Shown piece after piece: positions 1-12,099 of a DNA stretch of 64,000 nt. The DNA lies in contig WPIO01000110.1 of the NCBI GenBank assembly GCA_009760855.2, positions 648,501 through 712,500 on the forward strand, read 5' to 3'. Numbering within the stretch: position 1 is the stretch's first letter; the number at the start of each line of letters is the position of its first letter. This stretch comes from Cristatella mucedo. Lineage: Eukaryota; Bryozoa; Phylactolaemata; Cristatellidae. The translations under genes and the position numbers were made by a program. A model generated the notes under the pieces. It was not told the origin of the DNA. It did no database searches and saw only the letters and a program-made list of their open reading frames with translations.

Positions 1-1599
1 GGTGAGGGCAGGTGTGAGGGCACGATACAAAGCTAGAGGTCGTAAGCTGAAAGTAGTGGAGGTTTCCTCAAAAGGGTTATTGTTTATTGATCCCCGACCT
101 CTGGCATTGGTCGTATCACTTTCGTTCGATAATACAACGTTGAATGAGAAGTAGTTGAATTTAGCCGAGTAGCTGACAAAGGTGGCCGAGTGATGCAGTC
201 TAAAGACTCAACATTATTACAAGAGGTTTACCTTTATCGAGATGGAGTGCTTTAGCGTTGAAGGTGTAAAACTATAGAATCTACACTCCATCAATCGGAA
301 GCTCGCCGGTCACTTCAACTCATTGCGGTGGTTACCAGCGTAATCTCCAATCATGCTGAATACTTTCGCACACAACTGAAATGTGGCTGTGCTTTTTAAC
401 GTCTTAACTAAGTCGGAGGAAGTGAGTTTGTCGCAAAGAAGTACTTGGTCCAAGTGGTAGTGGTTACTGGCAGATAATCAAATGTGGGAGCAAAGGCTTG
501 AGATTTCGCGAGTCTCCGCTGCTTCTGTTTCTTTCCGATGGTGCACTTTTACCTATTGCTCTTCTCCTATTCAGCGCAGATAGCTTTTGTCTATTCGGAG
601 AAGCTTTAGCCATCCAGGGTAGAAATTCTAGATCAGTCGGCTGTATTAGACCAGGTGAGAAGCAGTTCTGATTTAACTGCAGTCTACATCAGCTCCTACT
701 CAGCTTGTCTGCAGCTGCAGAGAAAAGGGCTGACGCCGCCGGCGCCGCTGGCGTCTTTGGCTTCTGGCGAGAAGCGTGCTGAGCTCCTATGCACTTCAGA
801 TGTGCTTCAAAGGAGCTTGCCAATAAGCTAGTCATAGCCAGAGCAGTTTCATTATCCATGAGCAACGAAAGACCGTAATATCGGTCGATGCTGCAGATGT
901 CAGGAAAAGAGGGATCTCTCGGTGCCTCTTCTTAAACATCTTCAAGTCAGTAGATGTTGTATTTCTGGGAGGCACTGAGACCCTAGTTTTGGGATTATAC
1001 AAACTGAAGGTGAGTTATCTCAAGGATTTGAGGCTGATTAGAATCAAAGCTAAGAGACCTAACTCACAATATTTATTTATCTTCATTTCATTTTCAATTT
1101 AGTCATTGGTTTCTATGCACAGACGGTGTGTTTGGTTTTTTATTGTAATTTCAATAAGCTGGTGATAAACCTTCGTTCTTTCGGGAATCACTATTTTATC
1201 TTTTCTTCTCTTGACAAGGAAGTTCTTCAAGTCTTAAGTCCGGCGATCGCTTACTGTATCACCTACCAGCAGATCTCTTTGGTCAACCCAGCAAACAAGT
1301 GAAAGGATTAAATCAACCTACTTCTTTACATTTGCTTGTATGATGCAGACTTTTCAGTTTCAAGAACATTAATACCTGAAACAAGTTTAATAGTAAGTTG
1401 ATTGCCCTACAGATGATTATCCACATGTAGAGCTTCCTTTCCATCCAGACGAATTTAAAGAAATTCAGTTTTCTTGGGCACTTCCACGACCTGTACAGGG
1501 AATCTAGATTGACGAGGCTTGATCCTTGGATCCTCAGATCGTAGATACTTGGCCCGTAAGAACGACAGCTAAATGTTTGGCCATAATTTCGTAATGCTT
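1..1599. other. AT-rich sequence, no gene recognised
   Basis: No coding region is supported. Part of it may be the decayed C-terminal half of the pogo-like element to the right, since weakly similar frames continue to about 1200 on the minus strand, but they are too interrupted to call. Confidence 0.4.
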
Positions 1600-2110
1600 A
1601 CATTTAGAAAATTCGATTCTATCAACAAAAAATTGGATTGCAACTGCACGTTTAATAATTTTGGTATCTTTCAGATTTGAGATTGCTGTCAATTTTCTCA
1701 GAGACAGCTCATTTCGCTGAAGGCAGCCTTCCAGAAACTGCTGTGATGCTTAAAAAATTCCTTCCGAGCTGTGGTTCCATTGCAATTACGCTTGCTTAAA
1801 CATCATTCCTTCGCAAAACCAAAGCCTTTGCTCTCCTGTCAGCAAGCTTTTCACAAATGATGTCTGCCAGCTTGGGAAACAATGGTTGCCCGACCTGATT
1901 GATGCGCTACTTAGCGTTCCCTTTGTCCACCTGTCGATTGAGGTGATCGCAGTCTGCTTGCCATTTTCGCAGCATTGGGAGATTCAACTTTTACTCTTTG
2001 CAGAAAGCCGTCAGATTCTTATAGGAGATTCCTCTACGAGTCTAGTCTCTAGTCAAGGAACTCCATTCTTGTACTCGACCGAATATCTCTTTCTTTTCAT
2101 ACTCATATTG
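1600..2110 (-). pseudogene. Decayed pogo-like (CENP-B type HTH) transposase fragment
   Basis: Read on the minus strand with interruptions, the frames give KRKRYSVEYKNGV near 2100, then NLTAFCKEQKLNLPMLRKWQ, QPLFPKLADIICEKLADRR and, near 1790-1650, FKASQQFLEGCLQRNELSLR. This order and spacing match the N-terminal helix-turn-helix and CENPB-type DNA-binding region of pogo/Jerky-like transposases (typical GRKPLFPEL and FKASxGWLxxFLxRxxLSLR). Several stop codons break it. No catalytic DDE part or terminal repeats could be recognised further left. Confidence 0.6.
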
Positions 2111-3370
2111 TCCTATTTCAAACCGCAGTTACATCAAGTATTAATTGAAGACTCACGAAACCGGGTTTGTTATTCCATGTATACCACTATTATTTTCAAA
2201 TTGTCCTCAGGAAAGCCATCAATTGCAGTTTTATTCATCAAATATATCAATAACGTGTTATCAAGTGGTATTCAAATATATCATGCTTCTCTAAGTTCCA
2301 TGTTACCTGCTCCCTTCGTATGCGGCATTTGCAAATGCAACGAGAGATTATCCGTCTCGCTCATATTTCCCCTTAACTCAACTGCTAAAACGTTATCTAT
2401 CATACAGACATCACTTTATGCTATTCGCCTTCTGCCCGCAACAACATGTTCAACTCGGTCGGCAGCGTCTTTTTGTATTTAGGCTAAATAACCACGTTTT
2501 AGATGCTTTTTTGGCTTACTCTTTCACTATAAATCCTACACACTGAACCCTAAAACCTAAACCCCACGACCCAAATCCGAAGAAAATACAAAACTTAAGC
2601 ACTAAACTAGCCGCAATCGTTGACATTGCAGACTAAATCCAAAAAGTGAATTCAAAATATAGCTCAAAAGTCTTTTTAAATAACCTATATATAAACGGAC
2701 TCTCGTTATGATGTTTAACATCGTTATGTGGGCACTCAGTGCCTGTAGAAGAAAGTGGGCTGTCTGTGAGATAAACGAAGTGGTATTCGCTGTCTAACCG
2801 TGGCATATTTTGGGGTGGGGTTTGTATTACGATCGTCCTGAAAAATCATGCTAGTGTCAGTTTTCCAGCTAGTTCTTATTTTCTGAGGAATAGAGTAGGG
2901 GAGTCCGTGTTACAGCAACGCACACACAGTATCAATGTCTCTTTCTCCTATTTTTTGACATGACACTCACTATTGCTGCACCATCGTAATAGTACAATAA
3001 ATATTCCAACAGGTAAAATGTCAGCGTGACGTCAGTGGCCTTGCCGGGCTCACTGACTTTCTCAGTAATTATAGTGGTTGCGATACAAGCCGCTGAAATT
3101 ATATCTGCATCAATTTCAATTGCTTTTGGTTGATTCTAAAAAATACTTAGCCAATTTATACTTGTTTTCCAAGATTGTAGCCAATTTTGATTAATATGAG
3201 TTTCGAAGCAGACTCTGGGCCAAAATTCTTTTGTATTTCACCAGGATTTTCATGAGAACTGCTTAATATGATTACGAAGAGTTTATCCCTATAACGAATC
3301 TACGTATTGTCTCGTATTCAGCAGTGTCGTCTCAACTTCTACCTAGTTATCTGAAGTCTTATTATTAAGT
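2111..3370. other. AT-rich sequence, no gene recognised
   Basis: A 198-codon open frame (1886-2482, plus) overlaps the left part but reads antisense through the decayed transposase and has no recognisable domain. A short CCTAAA-like run occurs near 2550. Nothing else is seen. Confidence 0.4.
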
Positions 3371-3375
3371 TAAAC

Positions 3376-3700
3376 AATAATAATAATAATGCACTTGATA
3401 AAGTGCCCTCAGAGAACTCAATCTATTTGCAGGCGCTTTACATTTACTGCAAAGGGAAACGCGATTGAATGGCGAGTAGTATCATTCTTGATAAACAACA
3501 TGAATAATATAGTTAGGGATGACATGCACAGGGTCAGCATGCAAGAGCGGTTAGTGGCAGCATGCACAGTGTCAGCACGAATAAGCACATGAAGAATGAA
3601 TCGCAGGGAGCCAATAAATGCTGTCCTAAATAGGTGTGTTTTTGAGCTCTTTTTAAATGCGGTCAAGTCAGGGATGTTGTGACGCAAGTCGGGATGATTC
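3376..3700 (-). mobile_element. LINE A 3' end, truncated copy
   Basis: Minus-strand copy of the 3' end of LINE family A. It includes the C-terminal [15 protein letters not shown]-like peptide, the 3' UTR with its GTGCATG repeats, the GCGCCT...GGCGC hairpin and the (ATT)n tail, which appears as (AAT)n at 3376-3390 on the plus strand. Confidence 0.85.
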
Positions 3701-3869
3701 ATCATGCCACGAATGGGAAATATTTCTCCTCTTGATGGCAGAGATCCGGGTTTACCTAGTTCGTGTCGTAACGTACATGTTGGATCTCTAACTTCACTGT
3801 CCACGACCAGCGCATCTGCTGCTAGTGCGGCTCTGATAGGCATGCCACCTAGCTACAAAAGTGTGGCTT

Positions 3870-4095
3870 TTAGCTTTTCCCCAATCACATCTTATGTATA
3901 GATTAGGCGTTCCTATACTTTTGGCTGAAGAATCTGATTATGCTAATTTTGAGTTTGGTGAATATTGGCGTAATAAAATATGCAGCTTCTATCCAATCGC
4001 ATTTTATGTATCGATTAGGCAGTCCTATACTTTCTGCTGAATCACCTGGTTATGTTAATTTGGAATTTTGGTGAATGTGGGCGTAATTTGGGCAT
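3870..4095. repeat. Diverged tandem duplication, unit about 112 bp
   Basis: Two neighbouring units share CAATCACATCTTATGTATAG / CAATCGCATTTTATGTATCG, AGGCNGTCCTATACTTT, TGATTATG / TGGTTATG and GTGAATNTGGGCGTAAT in the same order. The second unit starts 112 bases after the first. Function unknown. Confidence 0.75.
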
Positions 4096-4099
4096 TGTG

Positions 4100-5010
4100 T
4101 GCTAAATAAAACTGGTTTATTAGCCCAAATTTATAGTTTGTAGCATCTACTACACAATTCTGACGAGATCTAGGAAAACATTCAAGTATAGTACGTAGAT
4201 CTTTCACTCCTGTTTAATCCACTCATGCGTTTTGTGTCTACTGATAAGCCCCAAATTGAGTGGGTCTAAGGACCACCGTTCAATTTGGAAAAGCACGCTG
4301 CCTCCGAGGTACTTGTTATTATGCATCCACTTGATGCGTTACTGTCGCTTAAGTAGCGTCGCGTGTCCCATGGATGCTGCCATTAGGTAAGATTTGCTCA
4401 CGGGAATCAAAGCAATCCTCGCTTTTCCATAGATCGCGCCTCGGTTATCAAAACAAAAGTATAATATATTATATATTGCTTTGGCAGGTCAGGTTGGGTA
4501 GATTTTGCTTCTCAAAGATTGGGTGCACTTAAACATTAAGAATTATATATAATGACATTGGCTTTCATTGCAGCCGCGTTCGAAGTTCTAGGTAACGAAA
4601 TGGAAAAGTGATACGATCCTACTGAGTGGAGACTCTTCAGAGATTCATCGAACCGCATTTTGAAGTTTGTTTTACTTCCCAATCAAAAGAAACTTTCCTC
4701 GTTGCTAGTTGCACAATCTGTACAGATGAAAGATGGCTGCGAAAACATGAAAATACTTCTCGACGATATAAAAAAAAACGATTAAAACCAGTGGCATATA
4801 TGTGAAGATTTGAAGGTCGTTGCCCTTCTGCTTGAACTTCTAGATGGATACACACAATATCCGTGCTATTTATATCTGTGGGATTAAATATTGTGTTAAA
4901 TCATGTGGGATTAATTATTTATATCTGTGGGTTAAACTGATGCTTTTCATTAACGAAATAAAGACTGGCCAGTATGAGCACATTTTGTGCCTGGGAGTGA
5001 CACCATCCGA
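4100..5010. other. Non-coding, nothing recognised
   Basis: AT-rich DNA with only short chance open frames. No repeat or gene could be assigned. Confidence 0.4.
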
Positions 5011-5014
5011 GATC

Positions 5015-5777
5015 CGCTAAAATTAGGGCTTGTTTAGATAAGGATACCACGTCCAAGTTGGTCCATGCATTCGTGACATCCCGTCTCGACTTCTGCAACT
5101 CACTGCTTACTGGCCTACCAGCATGTGCGATCAGACGATTGCAGCTGGTGCAAAACTTTGCAGCTAGGCTTGTCTGTCGTGAGCGTCGCAGTTGCCACAT
5201 CACTCCACTTCTTGCCGACCTGCACTGGCTACCAGTCAAGCAACAGATTGACTTCAAGGTTTTGTCGCTCACTTTTAGGTCTCTTCATTCTATGGCTCCA
5301 GCCTATCTTTCAGATATACTACCCCATCAGGCCAAGCATCGTACCACCCGCTTTTTGGAATCCAACAGTCTGGAAATACCTCGTACAAACCTTAAATCCT
5401 TTGGAGACCGTGCATTTAGCTCGTATGCTCCCAAAGCCTGGAACTCCCTCCCGACCTGCGTCAGAACATCCCATGACCTGACCACATTTAAAAGAAACTT
5501 AAAAACACACCTATTTAGGACAGCATTTAGTGGGTGCCTGTGATTCGTCCTTGATGTGCTTATGTGTGCTGACACTGTGCATGCTGCCACTAACCACATT
5601 TGCATGCTGACCCTGTGCATGTCAGCCCTAACCATATTATTCATTTTGTTTGTTTTTCAAGCATGATTTTACTTACTATTTAATTGCATATCACTTTGCA
5701 GCAAATGTAAAGCGCCTAGAAAGAGATTAAGTTCTCTGAGGGCGCTTTATCAAGTGCAATATTATATTATTATTATC
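5015..5777 (+). mobile_element. LINE A, 5'-truncated copy with intact C-terminal coding end
   Basis: Starts within the reverse transcriptase C-terminal region and continues [52 protein letters not shown] and [11 protein letters not shown] to a stop near 5543. The family 3' UTR, hairpin and ATT tail (to 5777) follow. The 161-codon frame 5058-5543 is open, so this copy is fairly young, but it lacks the catalytic part. Confidence 0.9.
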
Positions 5778-5779
5778 CC

Positions 5780-6830
5780 CTTCTCGGCGATAGCAAGAAA
5801 GTGCTACTTCATCCCTTGCACATAAAGCTCGGACTTATAAAAAAAAACTCTGCTAAGGCTCAGAACCAAGACAGTGATACCTGTAAGTACTTACAAGAAT
5901 ATTTTCATGAAATTAGCGAGGCAAAAATAAAAGCTAGTATTTTCTGGGTCCAGATATCGCAAAATTGTTCAAAGACACAATTTGAATCAACAATGACTGG
6001 GCTAGAGTTGCAAGCATGGAATTGATATGAGTCTGTGGTAGAGAGCTTTCTCGGCGATTACAAGTCTGCCGAATACACGCGTTGAATCGTTGAGAACTTA
6101 GTTCAACGCTCCCCGCACTCCGGCACTTGAAAGCAGACCGAGTTTTCAGATACATTATCTAAACTCTCTATTTTATTTTATCTAAACTCTCACTTTGACT
6201 ATTTCCTATGGAATTTAGGAGCGTCCAGCGAGGAACCGGGTGAAAGGTTTCATTAGGACAATAGTGAGATACAGCGTAGATACGAAGGCCGCTGGAATGT
6301 TAACATGATCACTTTTACTTTATTTTACTTTTACTTTTTACTTTTACTTTCACTTTACGCCGATTACTTTTGGAGCCTGAAGCGACACAATAATCTATCT
6401 GCCGAGCAACAAGTTAAGAAAAGGCAGTTTAATAGCATTTGACCGCTTGAAGGAAGACTTACGTCTAAACTGTGTATAACCTAGATGGTGTTATTATTAA
6501 ATGGTTGAAAGAAAATTATGCTATTCCATGTGAAATTATTTTAAAATAAAATGCAAATTGTGAAAATCTCTGAAGTACGAGGTTAAAACGAGTTGCGGAT
6601 TTTAAGGGAGCATCCCAAAATTTACACGATTCGTTTATTAAATTGCAAACAGCTGTCAAAAGGTTTCACTTGCAGGCTAGTGCAATCACCAAAGTAGAGG
6701 TCTCCGAGCTCAGGGGCATCTGTAACGCTCATTCACTGACCTTCGATCTCCCCATTACTCCGCCAAGGTGAGAGTGGCCGGCCGGCTCAATTGCCGGTGC
6801 TGACGATGACTGCTGCGTTTAATCGGATTC
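5780..6830. other. Non-coding; TTTTAC-rich tract at 6305-6360
   Basis: No gene recognised. A low-complexity run of TTTTACTTTTACTT type lies at about 6308-6358. Confidence 0.4.
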
Positions 6831-8636
6831 GACGAATTACCGCAATCCACCAAAATCCACTCTAATTAAGCTAAAATCAACCCGATATTGACGTTTCCGA
6901 GCTTGAATTTTGGGCTGATATTTTTCTACACAATCAATTTTATTTATCCACCAAATTTCATGTCACTATGCAAGCGAGAACTTATGCAAATGAGCTTCAA
7001 CGCCGGCGATCTGTACAGCAATCCACCACAATCCATTTTAGTTTCCTTTCATTTCAGTTTCCTTCAAGTCCACACAAATCAGCTACGAAGAGCTCCAAAA
7101 ACTTTGGAATATCAAACAACGCTACATGCAAAATGTACGCCAAAACATTTCGCGCGATTCCGTGCAAGCCTTCTCACAAAGTCCACTGATAAAAGGTTGC
7201 AGTAGCCGGCGACAATACTGCAATCCACTTCAATCCACAGCGAAAATTAAAAAAATAGATTGCGCCGAGCTCCAGTTTTTATGGCATATTAAATTGCACA
7301 TTAACTTGTGCACACCCAACGTAAAATAAAAACAAATTGTGCATTCTCGCACATTCTGGCAATGCGCAGCAATCGCCCGAAATGACCTGGGAAACAACCA
7401 CAATCCACTATCTACTCCACTGCAAATCGCCCTCAAATCGCCATCTCGAAGCTCTAATTGACATTGCATATAAGACTAGACTCAGTTCAAAGTTCAATCA
7501 CAAAATTTTGGTCCGTTGTGCGCACGCGTTCGTATGCAATGCACTGGAGTCGACTGCAATGGCCCGGTCCCATACCGAATTCCACCAAAACCCACCGAAA
7601 TCCGCCGCAAAATGACCACACTGCGTACACTTTAAGCTCTAAAAGTGATTGCACTTTGCTCTAGTCTTCGGTTATTGTGTAATCGCACAGTTTCTGTACA
7701 ATTGTCTCGACCATTCCGCAGCAATACACTGCAATCGATTGCATAGGCCCGGGCCAATACCTCAATCTACAGCAATCTGATGCAAAACGCCCTGAAATTG
7801 GTTTCGCAATGCTCCAATTTTGAATGCATGCTACAAATCACACTGCTTAAAATGAACCATATCATGTTAGGCAATTGCGCTCATACAATATCGGGCAATG
7901 CATGGCAATCTACGGCAATGGCTTGGCTCGAAGCAGCAATCCACTACAGTCCGTGGCAAATCGACCACAAATTGGCTGCACGACGTGCCAACTGTCATCG
8001 TATTTCACACGTCTTTGTGCTAAAAGTGAAATCGTAGAACTTTCAAGCTCTTTTGCACGTTAATTATCAACAGCGCGAGGCAATCGACAGCAATGGCAGG
8101 GGCCAATACTACAATCCGTGGCAAATTGACGAGAAATCGGCTGCAGCAAGCTCCGATTCTCATTCCACGTAATATCTCACTGCCCGCGCACATAATTTTA
8201 ACCCGCCCTGACCTTTCACTCTTAAGCAATGCATGGCAATCGACGGCAATGGCCCAGGCAAATACGGCAATCTATTACGATTCATCGCAAATTACCTTAA
8301 AGTGACTGGGGCAAGATCAACGAACTGTATTTAAAGTCTAATCACATCCATTCAACCAATCGCTCATGTGCAGTCACGAGCAATGAATGAGAATTGACAG
8401 CAATTGCCTGGGCCATTATCCGAACTCCCAGAAAATCGAGGAGAAATTAGCAGAGCGAAGCCCCAATTGTCATTACATATAACATTCCGCTGCGTCCAAA
8501 GTAAAACCGTGGTATTTTCAAAATACTTTGCTTGTTAACTGTCAGCAATGCACGGAAATCCACAGCAATGCTTGGTGCAAATACTGCAATCTAATGCATA
8601 CCGATACCAAATGCACTAAAATCGGCTTCGAGAAAG
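6830..8636 (+). repeat. Diverged satellite-like tandem array, monomer about 150-190 bp (mostly 175)
   Basis: The motif GCAATCCAC...CAATCCA recurs near 6841, 7018, 7210, 7399, 7746, 7939, 8110 and 8270. The partner motif GGCAATGG(C/G) recurs near 7558, 7735, 7910, 8088, 8243, 8395 and 8562. Each monomer also repeats phrases such as GCAATGCATGGCAATC, GGCTGNANNANGCTCCAAT and TTTCAAGCTCTTTTGCACGT. About ten monomers are present, all strongly diverged. The array stops at a GA microsatellite. Confidence 0.8.
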
Positions 8637-8652
8637 AGACAGAGACAGAGAC

Positions 8653-8732
<80 letters not shown>

Positions 8733-8755
8733 AAGAGAGAGAGAGAGAGAGAGCA
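8636..8755 (+). repeat. (GACA)n/(GA)n microsatellite
   Basis: A short GACAGA run passes into a nearly pure GA tract of about 110 bases. It ends the satellite array. Confidence 0.97.
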
Positions 8756-8759
8756 AAAG

Positions 8760-9555
8760 GAAAAACTCCATGCAGTCTCCCTACGATTACGAGAATGTCG
8801 GTTGCGCACGAAATGCTAGCAGTCGGCGGCTCTAGTCATGTCTTCTCTTCTCACGCGAAATTAAGGAACTGCTATGTGTTGTCATAAAAATTTCTCAGTG
8901 CTTACGGCTAATGATTTCGTTCTTTACTCGAGATTACTCCAATATTTGGGACAAGCTAAGAGTCGGCACGTGCTACCTCTCACAATATAAGTACCTCAAC
9001 CTCTGGTTTCCACCGTCCCTGGTCAGTCTTTTCAACTACCTGGACTGCACGCTTGATTGCATCTGACCTTGGGAGCCACTGCACTGCTTTTGCATTTATT
9101 CTTTACAGAAAAAGCCCGTAACAATGAAAATGTATAGCAGTATCCCAGTAGCCTACTACGCCAGCCAGCTACTGTTACTGCTGCTGACGTAGTTGTTGCT
9201 CTGTCAGCTGCAGCAACGACGAGCTATGACAATGTAGAAATTGTACGCAAAAGATCCGGCCTCTCTGACCACTCCGTAATATAAATTCTCCTTTATTTTG
9301 CTGCAGTCGCTCATTGCTTTCAATTCAATCACTATAAGCTGTTTATTCTCAGATCCAAACGGCTCATTTAGATTGACTCCATAGATTGCATATATTAATA
9401 TGCTTTTTTCTTCTTTTGGCCTCTTGGCATTTATCGTATATGAGCTGTTACGTAACGATACGTCAAACCACTCTAGACACCGACCAGTTGATGACTGCTA
9501 CTAAGCACCACAGATCACTTATGCGACGGTAAAGATCGATAACATGATAACTAGG
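8760..9555. other. Non-coding, nothing recognised
   Basis: No gene, repeat family or clear signal seen. Confidence 0.4.
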
Positions 9556-9561
9556 GACTCA

Positions 9562-9632
9562 TGTGGAGCACAGTTCGGAGCACAGTTAGGAGCAGAGTTA
9601 GGATTAGAGCTCGGAGCAGAATTTGGAGCACG
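9562..9632 (+). repeat. 12-bp minisatellite
   Basis: Six imperfect units of the form GGAGCACAGTTC / GGAGCAGAGTTA. The period is a multiple of three, so frames on both strands stay open, but no protein family is recognised. Confidence 0.85.
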
Positions 9633-10127
9633 GCACGCCTCGCCAAATGCAAGAGAAGGACACGAGCTCTCCCCTGCACTTGCTGGACTATCTAACGGCC
9701 GCATTTTGTTGGCAACGGAGGAAGACACTCGTTCAGAGTGCCAGCGAACGGTAAGTGGTACTTCACAAGCAACAGAAGGGCACAAGACTATAGTAATCCA
9801 CAAATAGTCCATCAGCTGATCAGACTTAGTATTATGAAATTGGCAACAAGTTGAACTAGCTTAAGCTTCAGGGAATACGGCAAAATGCTCTTCGCAGTGA
9901 TTAAACACTTCATACAGTTTGCTGTTCTATCTAGGGGCACCTGTCAAAGCAATAGGGAGACCTATTGACCGTGTTGTAAAACTCACTCTTTAAACAGTTT
10001 TGTTTACATTGTTGATATCTGAACATGATCACTACTCCGTCGGCCGGAAGCTGACCACTCGCTCAAATTACAGAGTAGGACCGATTGGGATATCACTTGA
10101 TAAGGCAGTCGCTAAGGAAGTGCTCCT

Positions 10128-10305
10128 GGTGAGCCGCGATGGCACACTAGGTAAAGCGGTTGTTTTCACGACCTCGGGATCAAGGTCGCAGTTCGTATCC
10201 TGGGGTGGGCAATCCTTTGCTGCCACTGCAAGCGGCGATGATAGCCGTAAAGGCTCTTCTGTTGCTATACAAAGGAGGCTGATAAATCAGCTTGCACCTC
10301 CTAGA
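10128..10305 (+). mobile_element. SINE-1 (tRNA-derived), plus copy
   Basis: Begins GGTGAGCCGCGATGGCACAC with an A-box-like TGGCACACTAGG. A B-box-like region (GCAGTTCGTATCC) follows the ACGACCTCGG stem, then the family body (CACTGCAAGCGGCGATGATA) and AGGCTGATAAATCAGC. Confidence 0.75.
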
Positions 10306-10356
10306 GTGCATCAAGCCGGCTTCAGAGCTTAAAAAATAAGAAACAAATAAAATATC

Positions 10357-10525
10357 ATCTGATTGAACAGCCTTATATTTTTATAGTGGTAGAAGAGACT
10401 TAATGGCTATCTACAGCACGTGTAGTGGGCAATATAGAATCGTCCACAGCACAATTCAAACCCGCGACTTTGGTCGTAAAGACCGAGCACCTGACTATCC
10501 GGGCTTTCGGGACCTCGTGGCCAAA
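10357..10525 (-). mobile_element. SINE-1 (tRNA-derived), minus copy
   Basis: The reverse complement carries a GAGGTC...GGGTTTGAATTGTGC B-box region, the body CACGTGCTGTAGATAGCC and the tail AGGCTGTTCAATCAGATGAT. It lies about 50 bases from an opposite-strand copy of the same family. Confidence 0.7.
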
Positions 10526-10617
10526 TTACCTGCTTCCGGCAGCTGTTGGTAGCAAATGTTGCATGTTTTGACGGAACTAAGCCTTAGGAAATATTGTTCA
10601 GCTACCTCAGCATAGAG

Positions 10618-10797
<180 letters not shown>

Positions 10798-10799
10798 AA

Positions 10800-11600
10800 T
10801 AATGGCGCTGGACAAGGGCGTCTAGTATGCTTAGTCAGAGGAGCAAACTCATCAAGAACGTCGACAAGTATCATGTTGTAAGATTGCACCACCGAGGACC
10901 GATTGAAAATGGGATCGAGCAGCAGGGGCATGGAAGATATTTTCATACGGTCTTAAGGTTTTGCGACTCGCATTTGATTCTGGGTCTGACCGAGTCGAGG
11001 GCACAAACTGCAGACTGGATGAGATCTGCACGTGGTCAAACGTGCAGAATTTTGATGAAATAGGAGCCGATAAAAGGCAATCATTAAAGAATACTTGATT
11101 GAGTGTGTGACCTTTGTGGCGAGTGCGGCTAATGAGATGACCCGAACGAGAAGATTATATTCAGTCAATGCACAAAATTTGGCACATGACGCGTTTGTTG
11201 AGTCGTCAAAATAAATGTTAGTATGAACTCAGAACGAGAATCGAAATGTTTGATCAGAAACGTTTGTTATCAGTTAACGAAGACTTGCTACCTGGGGGCT
11301 GCAGATTTCAGCCGCAATGAGCAACATGCTGTCGGAGAGACTTGGAGACACGAGATTCGAAAGATATCTTTGAGGGGACTTCTCACGGCTTGAAATTGAA
11401 GGAAGAACGGGCGACAGTGGCAACTCCAACTGTTTTGATTAATCTAGGGATGTGAGCGAAAGAGAAGCCTGTCGGTTATGATTGGGCGATTAGTCGATTT
11501 CAGCTGCGTCTCGGTCGAAGCAAGTAGGTCGCGAGGCAAGCGGTCACAGGTCACGAGCGTCGTCAAGAATCGTACCACGTATTATTGGGGATTAATTACA
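10800..11600 (-). mobile_element. Diverged LINE A endonuclease fragment
   Basis: On the minus strand the peptides ETQLKS, then (after interruptions) NIYFDDSTNASCAKFCALT, ESQNLKT, PLLLDPIFNRSSVVQSYN and [20 protein letters not shown] follow the same order as the LINE A copy at 20.9-21.7 kb ([52 protein letters not shown]). It is more diverged than other copies and abuts the TA repeat. Confidence 0.75.
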
Positions 11601-12004
11601 TATTGAGTGTGCGTTCCGCAGGCACACTTACAGATTGGCCACCGGATTTATAGCAGGCCTGATGACCTCTTAAGTTAAGAGTGATTTACAGCCGTGCTTG
11701 AAGAAGGGCATGCTGGGCGGCTGTAGATGACGCCGGAAATTCGGAACATATTTCCTTGACACGATTGCCCAGGACGCGAGCACGAAACCTGAGTACCAGC
11801 ACTTAGTCTAGGCTTGAGCTCATTGTAAGGCTTAGATGTACTATTTCAGCGTGACAGCAAGTGTTCATTTTAACTTGATGCTCAAGAAAATGATAAGAAA
11901 CGCTTCAATAAGTATCCATATGTAACCATAAGTATCGATATCCAAGATATCCATGCAAGAAGTTGCACCTGTGTGAACGTGGGTTTGACTGGTAGCGCCG
12001 TGTA

Positions 12005-12095
12005 AAGTCTTGTGGGCATAAATAATAGTAATAATAGTAATCGTAACGGTAATACATTTGTATAGCGCTCTCAGACTGAATCTCTTTTTAGATAC
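12005..12095 (-). mobile_element. LINE A-like 3' tail, diverged
   Basis: The minus strand reads AAAGAGATTCAGTCTGAGAG, then GCGCTATACAAATG and an (ATT)n-like run, the pattern of the family tail. Confidence 0.55.
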
Positions 12096-12099
12096 TATA

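Noticed and set aside
1886-2482. 198-codon plus-strand open frame as a membrane protein gene
   Set aside because: It runs antisense through the decayed pogo-like transposase, has no homology I recognise and no splice or promoter context.
6305-6360. TTTTAC and CCTAAA-like runs as interstitial telomere repeats
   Set aside because: Units are too few and irregular to call telomeric.
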